Below, one piece after another: positions 37,427-46,173 of a stretch of DNA of 64,000 nucleotides. The position numbers and the translations under genes are program-made. Numbering within the stretch: position 1 is the first letter of the stretch; every line of letters starts with the position of its first letter. This DNA comes from an uncultured Paracoccaceae bacterium (GTDB lineage Bacteria; Pseudomonadota; Alphaproteobacteria; Rhodobacterales; Rhodobacteraceae): contig CANKVU010000001.1 in assembly GCA_947487205.1 (NCBI GenBank), positions 124,001-188,000 on the forward strand. Direction: 5' to 3'. A model generated the notes under the pieces. It saw only the letters and a program-made list of their open reading frames with translations. It had not been told where the DNA came from and searched no databases.

Positions 37427-37954
37427 TCAGCTCGTCAGGCCGCCGGCGGCGATCACCGTGACGGCGCGGCGGTTCTGGGTATAGCAGGATTCGGTCGAGC
37501 AGACCTCGATCGGACGTTCCTTGCCGTAGGTGACGGTCCGGAGCCGGCTGGAGGCGATGCCCTGCGCGACCAGGAAGTCGCGCGCCGAGGCGGCCCGCCG
37601 GGCGCCGAGGGCGAGGTTGTATTCCCGCGTCCCCTGCTCGTCGGCATGGCCTTCGATGATGGCGGTGTATTCGGGGTTGCGCGCCAGCCAGGCGGCCTGC
37701 TGGGCCAGGGTCTGGCGGGCCGCGTCGGACAGCGTGGACTGGTCGACGGCAAAGAGCACGCGGTCGCCCACGCTCTCCTGGAAATAGGCCGGCGAGGAGG
37801 GATCGAGCGCGCCCTGCGCGACGCCGCCCGGCGCCCCGAACCCGTCGGCCCCCGCGCCCGGCCCGCCCGCGCCGGGACCGAACCGGCCCGGGTTCGAACA
37901 GGCCGCGAGGCCCGCCACGCACAGGATCGTCAGACCCACCTTGAAACCACGCAT
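37427..37954 (-). CDS. pal: Peptidoglycan-associated lipoprotein Pal
   Basis: 175 residues. The signal peptide ends in a lipobox (GLAAC) with acylated Cys19, followed by a flexible Gly/Pro/Ala stretch and an OmpA-like peptidoglycan-binding domain (VLFAVDQSTLSDAARQTL, IIEGHADEQGTREYNLALG, RLRTVTYGKERPI). Pal anchors the outer membrane to the wall and binds TolB. The ATG at 37954 has GAGAGG in front. The Cys residues near the C-terminus (VCSTESCYTQN) form the pair found in alphaproteobacterial Pal. Confidence 0.96.
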   Translation of the reverse strand: MRGFKVGLTILCVAGLAACSNPGRFGPGAGGPGAGADGFGAPGGVAQGALDPSSPAYFQESVGDRVLFAVDQSTLSDAARQTLAQQAAWLARNPEYTAIIEGHADEQGTREYNLALGARRAASARDFLVAQGIASSRLRTVTYGKERPIEVCSTESCYTQNRRAVTVIAAGGLTS

Positions 37955-38016
37955 CACTGCCGCCTCTCTTTTCGTTTCGACACCGTCCTTAGCACCCGCC
38001 GCCGTCCTTGGGAACG

Positions 38017-39339
38017 TCACGGCAGAAGCGGCGACCACGCCGGGTCGGACGCCGCGCCGGGCGTGTCCACGAGGCTCAGGTTCCGCCCCGACACGTCCAC
38101 GGAATAGAGCGACGAGGACCCGCCCGCGCCGGCGCTTTCGCGCGTGAACATCAGCACCCGCCCGTTCGGCGCCCAGGTCGGCCCCTCGTCGAGGAAGGAG
38201 GCCGTCAGGAGCCGCTCCTCGGAGCCGTCGGTCCGCATCACGCCGATATGGAACCGGCCCTGGTTCTGCTTGGTGAAGGCGATGAGGTCGCCGCGCGGGG
38301 ACCATACGGGCGTGCCGTAGCGGCCCTGGCCGAAGCTGATCCGCTGCGCCTCGCCGCCATTGGCCGGCATGACGTAGAGCTGCGGCGTGCCGGAGCGGTC
38401 GCTCTCGAACACGATGCGGTTGCCGTCGGGACTGTAGGAGGGGGCGGTCTCGATCGAGGGGGCGTCGGTCAGCTTCTCGGGCTGGGTGGCGCCGGGGCGC
38501 AGGCGGTAGATGTCGGTGTTGCCCCCGGTGGCGGCGGAGAAGACGATCGTCTGCCCGTCGGGCGCGTAGCGCGGCGAGAAGGTCATCGATTCCGCCGGGA
38601 CCGGCAGGCGCTGCGGCGAAACCGAACCCACATCCATCTGGTAGATCTGGGGAAAGCCGCTCTCGTAGCTGGTATAGAGCACCCGGTCGCCCGAGGGCGA
38701 GAAGCGCGGCGCCAGGACCAGGGACGATCCGTCGGTCAGGTACTGCACGTTCGCGCCGTCGTAATCCATGACCGCGAGCCGCTTCTGCCGCTGGTCCTTC
38801 GGCCCCTGTTCGGAGACGAAGACGACCCGGCTGTCGAAATAGCCCGATTCCCCCGTGATCCGGGAATAGACCGCGTCCGCGACCTTGTGCGCGAGGCGGC
38901 GCCAGCTGTCGGCGCTGCCCCGCAATTGCAGCCCCTCGCCCAGGGGCGCCTCGGAGAACACGTCGAAGAGGCGGAACTTGACCGTCACGCCATCGCCGGA
39001 GGTGGACACCGCGCCGGTGACGAGCGCCTGGGCGTTGACCGCCTTCCAGTTGGCATAGCTGACGGTCGGGGTGAATTCGGTGACCTGGGCGACGAAGGCC
39101 TCCTCGGGGATGCGGCGGAAGAGGCCCGTTCCCGTCAGGTCCCGGGCGATGACCTCGGTGATCTGGCGGGCGAGGTCGGCCGCGCCGCCATCCTCGGCCA
39201 CGAAGGTCGGGATCGCGATTGGCACCGGCTCGACCACGCCTTCGGTGATCTCGATGCGGAGCGGGCCGTCCTGGGCCGCGGCCGGCCCGGCGAGTATGGC
39301 GAGGGCCGCCAGCGCGGCCAGGGCAATCGTGCGGATCAT
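38017..39339 (-). CDS. tolB: Tol-Pal system periplasmic protein TolB
   Basis: 440 residues. A signal peptide (about 1-22, ending AAAQ) precedes the N-terminal TolB domain ([16 protein letters not shown]) and a six-bladed WD40-like propeller with repeated D-G blades ([62 protein letters not shown]). TolB alternates between Pal and TolA to pull the outer membrane inward during division. It lies 18 bases after tolA on the same strand. Confidence 0.97.
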   Translation of the reverse strand: MIRTIALAALAALAILAGPAAAQDGPLRIEITEGVVEPVPIAIPTFVAEDGGAADLARQITEVIARDLTGTGLFRRIPEEAFVAQVTEFTPTVSYANWKAVNAQALVTGAVSTSGDGVTVKFRLFDVFSEAPLGEGLQLRGSADSWRRLAHKVADAVYSRITGESGYFDSRVVFVSEQGPKDQRQKRLAVMDYDGANVQYLTDGSSLVLAPRFSPSGDRVLYTSYESGFPQIYQMDVGSVSPQRLPVPAESMTFSPRYAPDGQTIVFSAATGGNTDIYRLRPGATQPEKLTDAPSIETAPSYSPDGNRIVFESDRSGTPQLYVMPANGGEAQRISFGQGRYGTPVWSPRGDLIAFTKQNQGRFHIGVMRTDGSEERLLTASFLDEGPTWAPNGRVLMFTRESAGAGGSSSLYSVDVSGRNLSLVDTPGAASDPAWSPLLP

Positions 39340-39357
39340 TCTCTCGTCTTCCCCATC

Positions 39358-40527
39358 CTAGCGGACGCGCATCTCGCGCGGGTTGAAGGTCACGACGACC
39401 TGTTGCCATTGAGCATATTTCTCGACGGGCAGGTCGTATCCCCCGCCCTCCACCTGGCAGCGCAGGATCGCGCGGCGCGCCCATTCGAAGGCGGTGCGCT
39501 GCGCCGCCGGCGATCCGCCGCTGGCGGAGATCTGCCGCAGCGAACCCGACACGACCGTGTTGTCGGAATTCATGGCGAACCGCACCGAAATGGTGACATC
39601 CGCGGCCTCGGAGCCGACATCGACGTTCCAGCAGCGCTGAATGGCGAGCTTGAAGTCGCCCTGTTCGCCGCGCGTCAGGGGCGGGCCGGCCGGCGCCCCG
39701 TCCAGCTCGCCGGTTTCGAGCCGCTCCTCGAGCCCGGCGATGGTGTCGCGGACGGCGTCCGCGATCGCGTCGGAGGAGGCGCTGCTCGTCTCGCCCTCGG
39801 TTCGGGGGGCGGGGTCGGGCTCGAGCTCAGGCTCCTCGGGCTCGGACTCGGATTCGGGCTCCACGACGGCCTGCCGCACGGGGCGTGTGCGGGGGCGCCC
39901 CGTGACATCGGGGGCCGCGCGGGTGGCGGGGTCCTCGGCCTCGGTGACGATCTCGGGCGCGGCGGCCTCGGGCGCGGTCGGCGGCTCCTCCTCCAGGACC
40001 TGGGGGGCCTCCGGCGCGGGATCGGGTTGCACCGCCTCGCGCGTGTCGGGGGCGGTCTCGGCCGGGGCAGGCGGTTGCGGCGCGGGGTCGGGGGCGACGC
40101 GCGGCGCGGGGGCGGGCGTCTCCTCCGCCGCGCGGGGCAGGTCGGGCGCGGCGGGCGGCGCGGGCTCCGGTTCCGGTTCGGGCGCTGGTGCGGGCTCCGG
40201 TTCCGGTTCGGGCGCCGGCTCGGGTTCCGGTTCCGGTTCCGGCGCCGGAGCGGGGTCGGCGGTGCGCGGCGCCTCGGCCGGGGGCAGGTCCTCGGGCGCG
40301 GCCTCGTCCACGACGCCAGAGGAATCCTCGGACGGGCGCAGGGGCGGCGGCGTGGGCTCTTCCGCCGTCTCGGGCCGGGTCAGGGCGGCGAATTCCTCCT
40401 CGCTCATCACCGTCACCTCGGCGGATTCGAAGGCCGGCTCGGGCGCGTTGGGAAACAGCCCGCCGAAGACGAGCACCAGAGCCACCCCCAGGTGCCCGGC
40501 GCCCGATATGACCAGCGGCGTATCCAT
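39358..40527 (-). CDS. tolA: TolA-type cell envelope integrity protein
   Basis: 389 residues. An N-terminal transmembrane helix (about 7-25) leads into a long Pro/Glu/Ala-rich periplasmic stalk in place of the Ala/Lys helix of enterobacteria, containing three 10-residue repeats of the Pro-Glu type. The C-terminal TolA-like domain (about 295-389) includes LAIQRCWNVDVGSEAADVT and SVRFAMNSDNTVVSG. It links TolQR to TolB/Pal. Position between tolR and tolB supports the call, since stalk sequences in this family are poorly conserved. Confidence 0.93.
   Translation of the reverse strand: MDTPLVISGAGHLGVALVLVFGGLFPNAPEPAFESAEVTVMSEEEFAALTRPETAEEPTPPPLRPSEDSSGVVDEAAPEDLPPAEAPRTADPAPAPEPEPEPEPAPEPEPEPAPAPEPEPEPAPPAAPDLPRAAEETPAPAPRVAPDPAPQPPAPAETAPDTREAVQPDPAPEAPQVLEEEPPTAPEAAAPEIVTEAEDPATRAAPDVTGRPRTRPVRQAVVEPESESEPEEPELEPDPAPRTEGETSSASSDAIADAVRDTIAGLEERLETGELDGAPAGPPLTRGEQGDFKLAIQRCWNVDVGSEAADVTISVRFAMNSDNTVVSGSLRQISASGGSPAAQRTAFEWARRAILRCQVEGGGYDLPVEKYAQWQQVVVTFNPREMRVR
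40161..40250. repeat. Three 30-bp tandem repeats in the tolA stalk
   Basis: Units begin at 40161, 40191 and 40221 and share CGGG-TCCGGTTCCGGTTC followed by GGCGC; they code for Pro-Ala-Pro-Glu alternations in the stalk. Copy-number change would keep the frame and alter stalk length. Confidence 0.85.
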
Positions 40528-40543
40528 GCGCCCGACCGCCCGC

Positions 40544-41014
40544 CTATTCGTCCGTGCCGTCGAGCCGCGGGCCGCCCGCGCCGGTCACGAGCCCGATCTG
40601 GTTGAAGCCGCCGGCGTTCAGCGCCCCCATCACCTCGGCCACGCGGGCATAGGGCACCGATCCGTCGGCCCGCAGGAACACCTTGCGGCTGGTCCGCTCG
40701 GCGGCGATGGCGCGCAGCTGCGCCACGAGGTCGCCGCTCTCGGTCTCGCTGTCCATCAGCAGCACGCGCCCGTCGGCGGTCAGCGTGAGGGTCAGCGGCT
40801 CTTCCTGCTCGGTCGGCAGCGCCTCGGCGGCGCTGTCCGGCAGCTCGATGGGCACGCCCACCGTCAGGAGGGGCGCGGACACCATGAAGATGATGAGCAG
40901 CACCAGCATCACGTCCACGAAGGGGGTGACGTTGATCTCGGACATCGGGCGCACGCGGCTGCGCCGCCGCCGCCGGGAGCCCCTCGCCTCCTTCGCGATC
41001 GCGCCCGCGCCCAT
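40544..41014 (-). CDS. tolR: Tol-Pal system proton channel subunit TolR
   Basis: 156 residues, ExbD/TolR family. A basic N-terminal tail (SRRRRRSR) precedes one transmembrane helix (about 34-52, PFVDVMLVLLIIFMVSAPLL) in which Asp34 is the proton-carrying residue, then a periplasmic domain (RVLLMDSETESGDLVAQLRAI, KVFLRADGSVPYARVAEVMG). With TolQ it converts proton motive force into TolA movement. It follows tolQ by one base. Confidence 0.97.
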   Translation of the reverse strand: MGAGAIAKEARGSRRRRRSRVRPMSEINVTPFVDVMLVLLIIFMVSAPLLTVGVPIELPDSAAEALPTEQEEPLTLTLTADGRVLLMDSETESGDLVAQLRAIAAERTSRKVFLRADGSVPYARVAEVMGALNAGGFNQIGLVTGAGGPRLDGTDE

Positions 41015-41015
41015 G

Positions 41016-41711
41016 TCAGAGGTCCAGCTGGCGCGACAGGATGGTGGAGAACTCGTCGGAGAACGATTCGTAGCCGCCCACGATCCGCCCCTGGTCGGCC
41101 GAGAGCTTGTTGTAGAAGATCACCGCGGGGATCGCCGCCAGCAGGCCGAGCCCGGTGGCCAGCAGCGCCTCGGCGATGCCGGGGGCCACGACGGCGAGGT
41201 TGGTGTTCTGCTGCTCGGCGATGTCGATGAAGGCGGTCATGATCCCCCAGACCGTGCCGAACAGCCCGATGAAGGGCGCGGTGGAGCCGATCGTGGCGAG
41301 GATCGGCAGGCCCTTTTCCAGATCCTCCGCCTCGCGCGCGACGGCCACGTCCATCGAGCGGTCGATGCGCGCCTGGGCGCCGGGGATCAGGCGCCCGTCC
41401 TCGCGGTGGCTGCGCTGCCATTCGATCATGCCGGCGGCGAAGACGCGGGAGGCGCGGCCGTCGGGATCGGGGCCGAGCTGGCGGTAGAGGTCGTCGAGCG
41501 GCTCCCCGGACCAGAAGGCGGCGTCGAAGCGCGCCGCCTCGTTGCGCGCGGCGCGGTAGGCGAGGTGCTTGCGGATGATGATCGCCCAGGACCAGACCGA
41601 GGCCGCGACCAGGAGCAGCATCACCAGCTTGACCAGGAGGGAGGCGCGGGCGAACAGGGCGAGGATGGAGAAATCCATCTGTCCCGCCGCCGCGAGTGTT
41701 TCGGTTTCCAT
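41016..41711 (-). CDS. tolQ: Tol-Pal system proton channel subunit TolQ
   Basis: 231 residues, MotA/TolQ/ExbB family with three transmembrane helices (about 16-40, 130-155 and 165-190). Conserved segments: PILATIGSTAPFIGLFGTVWGIM and NLAVVAPGIAEALLATGLGLLAAIPAVIFYN. I begin at the ATG 41711 (METETLAAAGQ); upstream in-frame sequence lies in the ybgC-tolQ gap. That 151-base gap may hold a promoter for the tol genes, since ybgC is otherwise the first gene of the set. Confidence 0.96.
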   Translation of the reverse strand: METETLAAAGQMDFSILALFARASLLVKLVMLLLVAASVWSWAIIIRKHLAYRAARNEAARFDAAFWSGEPLDDLYRQLGPDPDGRASRVFAAGMIEWQRSHREDGRLIPGAQARIDRSMDVAVAREAEDLEKGLPILATIGSTAPFIGLFGTVWGIMTAFIDIAEQQNTNLAVVAPGIAEALLATGLGLLAAIPAVIFYNKLSADQGRIVGGYESFSDEFSTILSRQLDL

Positions 41712-41862
41712 CGGACTGCTCTTTGCTCTGCCGGGGCCTCTTGAAGGGCCTTGCGGGGTCATACCTACCCCAACCCGCGCGCAAAAGCCACTGCCGACGC
41801 ACAAAGCGGTGAGGGTTATGCACACTTTTAGCGGGATTTTTTGGCCGAGTACTCGCCCGGAA

Positions 41863-42255
41863 TCAGGTTGCCGCCAGCAATTCCCGCGGCAGGCGCCGGG
41901 GCCGACCCCGGGCCGGGTCGGCGGCCACGATCTCGACCCGCGCATGGAAGAGGTCCGCGCCGTCGCGCCGCACCGCCTGCGCCAGGGACAGGCGCGCGCC
42001 GGTGGCCGCCACGATCTCCGTCACCACCTCCAGCGCGTCGTCGAGCCGGGCGGGCGCCAGGAACTCCGCGTCGATCCGCCGGACTACGAAGACGGTCCCG
42101 CCCTCGCGCAGGGCGTTCTGGTCGAGCCCCAGGCCCCGCACGAGGGCCGAGCGGGCGCGTTCGATGAATTTCAGGTAATTGGCGTGATAGACGATCCCGC
42201 CCATGTCGGTGTCCTCGTAATAGACCGTGACGGCGAAGCGGTGCGGCTCAGTCAT
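41863..42255 (-). CDS. ybgC: Tol-Pal-associated acyl-CoA thioesterase YbgC
   Basis: 130 residues, 4HBT hotdog fold. The motif YYEDTDMGGIVYHANYLKFIERAR contains the catalytic Asp17 and His24 of the family. E. coli YbgC hydrolyses short acyl-CoA or acyl-ACP and is nearly always the first gene of the tol-pal cluster, as here. Its ATG overlaps the 3' end of ligD by 8 bases, placing it at the end of the ku-ligD transcript as well. Confidence 0.95.
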   Translation of the reverse strand: MTEPHRFAVTVYYEDTDMGGIVYHANYLKFIERARSALVRGLGLDQNALREGGTVFVVRRIDAEFLAPARLDDALEVVTEIVAATGARLSLAQAVRRDGADLFHARVEIVAADPARGRPRRLPRELLAAT

Positions 42256-44677
42256 CCGTGCGCCACCGTTCCAGGGTCCCGAGAACGTCCTCGGTGATGC
42301 GCTGGTGGTCCCCGGCCAGCGCGAGATAGGGGCACGGCTCCTCCAGCCGCTCCTTGACCGCGCCCATCGTGAAGGCGTTCGCGGCCTCCACTCCGCCCAG
42401 CTCGTCCCAGGTTACGGGGACCGCGACCGGCGCCCCCTCCCGCGCCCGGAGGGAATAGGGTGCGATGGCGGTCGCGCCGCGCTCGTTGCGGAGCCAGTCG
42501 AGGAAGATCCGGCCCTTGCGCTTCGCCTTCGACATGGTGGCGGTGAAGCGGTCGGGCTCGGCCTCGGCCATGACATGCGCCACGGTCCTGGCGAAGGTCT
42601 TCACCAGGTCCCAGCCGTGGTCGCGCCGAAGCGGCACCCAGACATGGATGCCCTTGCCGCCGGTGACGAGGGCGCCCGAGGCCAGATCCAGCTCCGCCAG
42701 CCGGTCGCGCAGGTCGGTCGCGGCGGAGCGTGTGTCGTCCCAGCCGAGCCCCTCGTCGGGGTCGAGGTCGAAGACCAGCCGGTCGGGGCGGTCCAGCTTG
42801 TCGGTGCGGCTGCCCCAGATGTGGAACTCGATCGTTCCCATCTGGGCGGCGGCGACGAAGCTCTCGACCCGCGTGGCATAGAGGTAGGCGGCCGTCGCGC
42901 CGTCCGATTCCGCGAGCTCGATCTCCTGCAGGGCGTCGGGGAAACCCTTGGAGGCGTGTTTCTGAAAGAAGCTCTCGCCCCCGATCCCCTTCGGCGCGCG
43001 GACGAGGGACAGCGGCCTGTGGCCCGCGATCTCCACCATCCGTTCGCCGACCCGCTCGTAGTGGCGGGCCACGTCGAGCTTGGTGCAGTGCGAGGACGGG
43101 AACACCTCCCGACCGGGCGAGGAGATCTCGACGCCCGCCACGCGGGCGTCGTCGTCCTCCTGCTCCTCCGGCGTTTCCAGGACCACGTCCTCCGCCCCCT
43201 TGTCCTCGCGCACCCCCTCGTAGGCGCCGTGGCGGACATAGCCGTCGGCGGTGAACTCGGTGAACTCCACCTCGATCACCGTGTCGGGCGTGACCCAGAC
43301 GGCGTCCCGCGCCACGTCGCGGGGCGCGTCGGCGAAGGGCGAGGTCTTGCGCTCCCGGAACCCGGCCGAGAGCGTGTCGAAATCCGCCTGCGCGAAGCCG
43401 GTCCCCACGCGGCCGCGATACCGCAGGTCGTCCCCGTCATGCTCCCCGATCAGGAGCGAGGCGAACGGCCGATCCTTGTCGGACGGGGCGTAGCCGCCGA
43501 CCACGAATTCCTGCCGCCTGGTGCATTTCACCTTCCGCCAGGCCTTCGTGCGTGTGGACTTGTAGGGCGCGTCGGCCTTCTTCGAGACGATCCCCTCGGC
43601 CCCCTCGCGGCAGGCGGCGGCGAACATCTCCGGGCCCTGCCCCACCACCTGGTCGGACAGGCGCAGCGCGCCGCCCTCGGGGACGTCGCCGAACAGCGCC
43701 TCCAGCCGCGCGCGCCGCTCCGACTGGGGTTTGTCGGTCAGGTCCTCCCCGTCGATCTCCAGCGCGTCGAAGACGAAATAGACGAGGTCGCCTCCTTCGC
43801 CGAGCGCGCGCTGCAGGGAGGAGAAGGCCGAGCCGCGGATCTTCGCCGCCATCACCTCCCCGTCGAGGAGCGCGCTGTCGCAGGGCAGCGGGTCGAAGGC
43901 GGGCGCGAGCGCGGCGAACTTCTCCGTCCAGTCCTTGCGGTTCCGCGTCCACATCGTGACGCCGCCCGTCCCGACGGCCGCCAGCGCCCGGTAGCCGTCG
44001 AACTTCGTCTCGTGGACCCAGCCGTCGCCCTCGGGGGCCTCCTCCACGAGCGTGGCGAGCTGCGGCTTGCGGAAGGCGGGCGCGTTCCGGGACCGCTCGG
44101 GCGGATCGCCCGCGGCCTTGGCAATCTCCTCCATGTCCCGCCCGGTCTTGACCGAGGTCTCGTAACCGCCGGTCAGGGCCTCGGGGTCGTCCCCGGCCGC
44201 CTCGTCCTTTTCCTTGACCAGAAGCCAGGCGCCGTCGCCGCCCTTCCTGAACCGGATCAGCGCCCAGCCGCCCGTCATCCGCTCGCCGGCGACGTCCATC
44301 TTCAGGTTGCCGTCCTCCAGCATCTCGGCCACGTCGCCACGCGGCGTCCACGTTCCCCGGTCCCACAGCATGACCGTCCCGCCGCCGTATTCCCCCTCGG
44401 GGATCGTGCCCTCGAAGTCGCCGTAATCGAGCGGGTGATCCTCGGTGCGCTGCGCCAGGCGCTTCTCCCCCGTGACCGGCGCGGGACCCTTGGGGATCGC
44501 CCAGGACAGGAGCACCCCGTCCCATTCCAGCCGCAGGTCGTAGTGCAACGAGGAGGCGTCGTGCTTCTGGATCGAGAACCACAGCCCCTCGGTGCGCTCC
44601 GGTCCGACCTCGCCCCGCGGCTCCCCCGTCTTCGCGAAGTCGCGCTTCGACTGGTAATCGGTCAGCCGATCCGCCAT
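42248..44677 (-). CDS. ligD: Multifunctional non-homologous end-joining DNA ligase LigD
   Basis: 809 residues with three domains in the order 3'-phosphoesterase (about 30-155; KHDASSLHYDLRLEWDG, EGTIPEGEYGGGTV), ATP-dependent ligase (about 205-510) with catalytic Lys225 in HETKFDGYRAL and CTRRQEFVVGGY near the OB fold, and a primase-polymerase (about 535-800) with FDLDPDEGLGW carrying the metal-binding aspartates and HIWGSRTDKLDRPD. It fills and seals broken ends held by Ku. The order differs from the polymerase-first order of Mycobacterium. The ATG overlaps the ku stop (TGATG), and the 3' end overlaps ybgC by 8 bases. Confidence 0.97.
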   Translation of the reverse strand: MADRLTDYQSKRDFAKTGEPRGEVGPERTEGLWFSIQKHDASSLHYDLRLEWDGVLLSWAIPKGPAPVTGEKRLAQRTEDHPLDYGDFEGTIPEGEYGGGTVMLWDRGTWTPRGDVAEMLEDGNLKMDVAGERMTGGWALIRFRKGGDGAWLLVKEKDEAAGDDPEALTGGYETSVKTGRDMEEIAKAAGDPPERSRNAPAFRKPQLATLVEEAPEGDGWVHETKFDGYRALAAVGTGGVTMWTRNRKDWTEKFAALAPAFDPLPCDSALLDGEVMAAKIRGSAFSSLQRALGEGGDLVYFVFDALEIDGEDLTDKPQSERRARLEALFGDVPEGGALRLSDQVVGQGPEMFAAACREGAEGIVSKKADAPYKSTRTKAWRKVKCTRRQEFVVGGYAPSDKDRPFASLLIGEHDGDDLRYRGRVGTGFAQADFDTLSAGFRERKTSPFADAPRDVARDAVWVTPDTVIEVEFTEFTADGYVRHGAYEGVREDKGAEDVVLETPEEQEDDDARVAGVEISSPGREVFPSSHCTKLDVARHYERVGERMVEIAGHRPLSLVRAPKGIGGESFFQKHASKGFPDALQEIELAESDGATAAYLYATRVESFVAAAQMGTIEFHIWGSRTDKLDRPDRLVFDLDPDEGLGWDDTRSAATDLRDRLAELDLASGALVTGGKGIHVWVPLRRDHGWDLVKTFARTVAHVMAEAEPDRFTATMSKAKRKGRIFLDWLRNERGATAIAPYSLRAREGAPVAVPVTWDELGGVEAANAFTMGAVKERLEEPCPYLALAGDHQRITEDVLGTLERWRTDD

Positions 44678-45555
44678 CACGAGGCCTTCTTCTTGGCCGA
44701 GGACTTGCCGCCGCCGGAGGTCTTCTTGCCGGACGCCTTCTTGCCCTTGCCCGAGGATTTCGACCCGCCATCCTGCTTCAGGCTCTTCTTCAGCGCGCCC
44801 ATCAGGTCGACGACATTGTCGCCTTCCGCCTCGCTTTCGTCCTCGACCTGGGCGCGGTCGGCGGTGTCGTCCTTGCGCCGTGCCTCGATCAGTTTCAGCA
44901 CCGCCTGGTGATAGCTGTCGTGGAAGGCGTCCGCGTCGAAGGGCTTCGTCTTCTTGCCGATCAGCTCCCGCGCCAGGTCCAGCATCTCCTCGTCCGCCTC
45001 CTCGTCGGCGATCTCGGAGAACATCGGATCGGCATCGCGCACCTCCGCGCCGTAGCGCAGCGTCTCCAGCAGCAATCCGTCGCCGCAGGGCCGGATCGCG
45101 GCCAGATGCTCCTTGCCGCGCAGCGTGATCTGGCAGAGCCCCGCCTTCTTCTCGGACCGGAGCGCGTCGCGGATGACGCGATAGGCGTCCTCGGCCAGGT
45201 CGTCCTGGGGCACGACGTAGTAGGGCCGATCGTAGTAGAGCGGCGGGATCTCGTCCTGGCCCACGAATTGCAGGAGCTCCAGCGTGCGCGAGGTCTCGAT
45301 CTGCAGGTCCTTCAGCTCGTCGGGATCGATCAGGACATACTCGCCGTCCTCGGTCTCGTATCCCTTGACGATGTCGTCCGCCTCGACGGGACCGACGCCC
45401 TTCACCGTCTTCTCGTAATGGACGCGCTTGCCCGAGGGTTCGTGGATCTGCCGGAACGACACCCGGGGGCCGGACTTCGTCGCGGCGTAGATCTCGACCG
45501 GGATGGTCACGAGGGACAGGCGCAGCTGTCCGGTCCAGACGGCGCGTGGGGCCAT
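44677..45555 (-). CDS. ku: Ku protein, non-homologous end joining
   Basis: 292 residues. The Ku core (1 to about 255; WTGQLRLSLVTIPVEIYAAT, SFRQIHEPSGKRVHYEK, GYETEDGEYVLI) is followed by a Lys/Ser/Gly-rich tail ending KSSAKKKAS that likely aids DNA binding and LigD recruitment. It forms a homodimeric ring over DNA ends. The ATG at 45555 has a consensus AAGGAGGA six bases ahead; upstream in-frame sequence is not Ku-like. Transcribed leftward from the divergent gap shared with the PRC-barrel gene. Confidence 0.97.
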   Translation of the reverse strand: MAPRAVWTGQLRLSLVTIPVEIYAATKSGPRVSFRQIHEPSGKRVHYEKTVKGVGPVEADDIVKGYETEDGEYVLIDPDELKDLQIETSRTLELLQFVGQDEIPPLYYDRPYYVVPQDDLAEDAYRVIRDALRSEKKAGLCQITLRGKEHLAAIRPCGDGLLLETLRYGAEVRDADPMFSEIADEEADEEMLDLARELIGKKTKPFDADAFHDSYHQAVLKLIEARRKDDTADRAQVEDESEAEGDNVVDLMGALKKSLKQDGGSKSSGKGKKASGKKTSGGGKSSAKKKAS

Positions 45556-45637
45556 GGCGCATCCTCCTTGGCCCGTCGAATTAGCGCGGGCCCGGTCCGC
45601 GGACAGGGAGAGGCCCGGGCCCGGATGCGCGGCGGGC

Positions 45638-45663
45638 GGAACGGCGTCGGGGGGAATGACGTT
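45638..45663 (+). promoter_or_regulatory. Candidate EcfG-type promoter before the PRC-barrel gene
   Basis: GGAAC (45638-45642), a 17-base spacer, then CGTT (45660-45663), an exact match to the alphaproteobacterial general-stress sigma EcfG consensus. It sits 30-56 bases before the ATG at 45694, inside the 138-base ku/PRC divergent gap. About one match of this kind is expected by chance somewhere in a window of this size, so the location is the main argument. Confidence 0.45.
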
Positions 45664-45693
45664 GCACCTCAAGAGAACGTGAGGGAGACCGAC

Positions 45694-46161
45694 ATGAACA
45701 TGCGGATCGCGATGACGGGGATGCTGGCCCTCGCCGTGTCGGCATCGGGCGCGCTGGCCCAAAGCGACGGCGGTTCGAGCGAGGGGAGCGGAGGCGGAAG
45801 CGACGGCCCCGCGAGCGCCCAGGTGATGGAAACCGCGAAGGACCAGCTGATCCCGGGCGCGGCCGTGTCGGGGGGGACGCTCTATGCCGGCGGACAGGAG
45901 GACGACGGCTGGACCGCGACCACGGTCTACGAGGATGTCGGGGACGGCTGGAGCGAGGTGGGGACGATCGCCGATCTGGTGATCTCTCAGGACAGCGCCT
46001 ATGCCGGCATCCTGGGCGAGCTGGAGGGCCGGCGCGTGTTCCTGTCGATCCAGGACATCGCGCTCGTGCTGCTCGACGAGGGCAAGGTCGCCTATGTCAC
46101 CAAGCTGAGCGAGGAGGAACTGGCGGACCTGCCGGAGGCCGGCCCGGACCTGTCGCCATAG
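45694..46161 (+). CDS. Exported PRC-barrel-like protein
   Basis: 155 residues. A Sec signal peptide (MNMRIAMTGMLALAVSASGALAQ) is followed by a Ser/Gly-rich stretch and a region that reads like a PRC-barrel (SEVGTIADLVISQDSAYAGI, then LEGRRVFLSIQDIALV and KLSEEELADLPEA). Such domains occur in RimM, photosynthetic reaction centre H subunits and many exported stress proteins of alphaproteobacteria. Function unknown. GAGGGAG stands 7 nt before the ATG. It is divergent from ku and convergent with accA, leaving only 12 bases between stops. Confidence 0.75.
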   Translation: MNMRIAMTGMLALAVSASGALAQSDGGSSEGSGGGSDGPASAQVMETAKDQLIPGAAVSGGTLYAGGQEDDGWTATTVYEDVGDGWSEVGTIADLVISQDSAYAGILGELEGRRVFLSIQDIALVLLDEGKVAYVTKLSEEELADLPEAGPDLSP

Positions 46162-46173
46162 GCGCGCCGCCCC

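Noticed and set aside
41830-41862. Palindrome GAGTACTC with adjacent T6 after ybgC as a terminator
   Set aside because: For the minus-strand transcript the homopolymer is A, not T, so it would not terminate ybgC; no plus-strand gene needs it.
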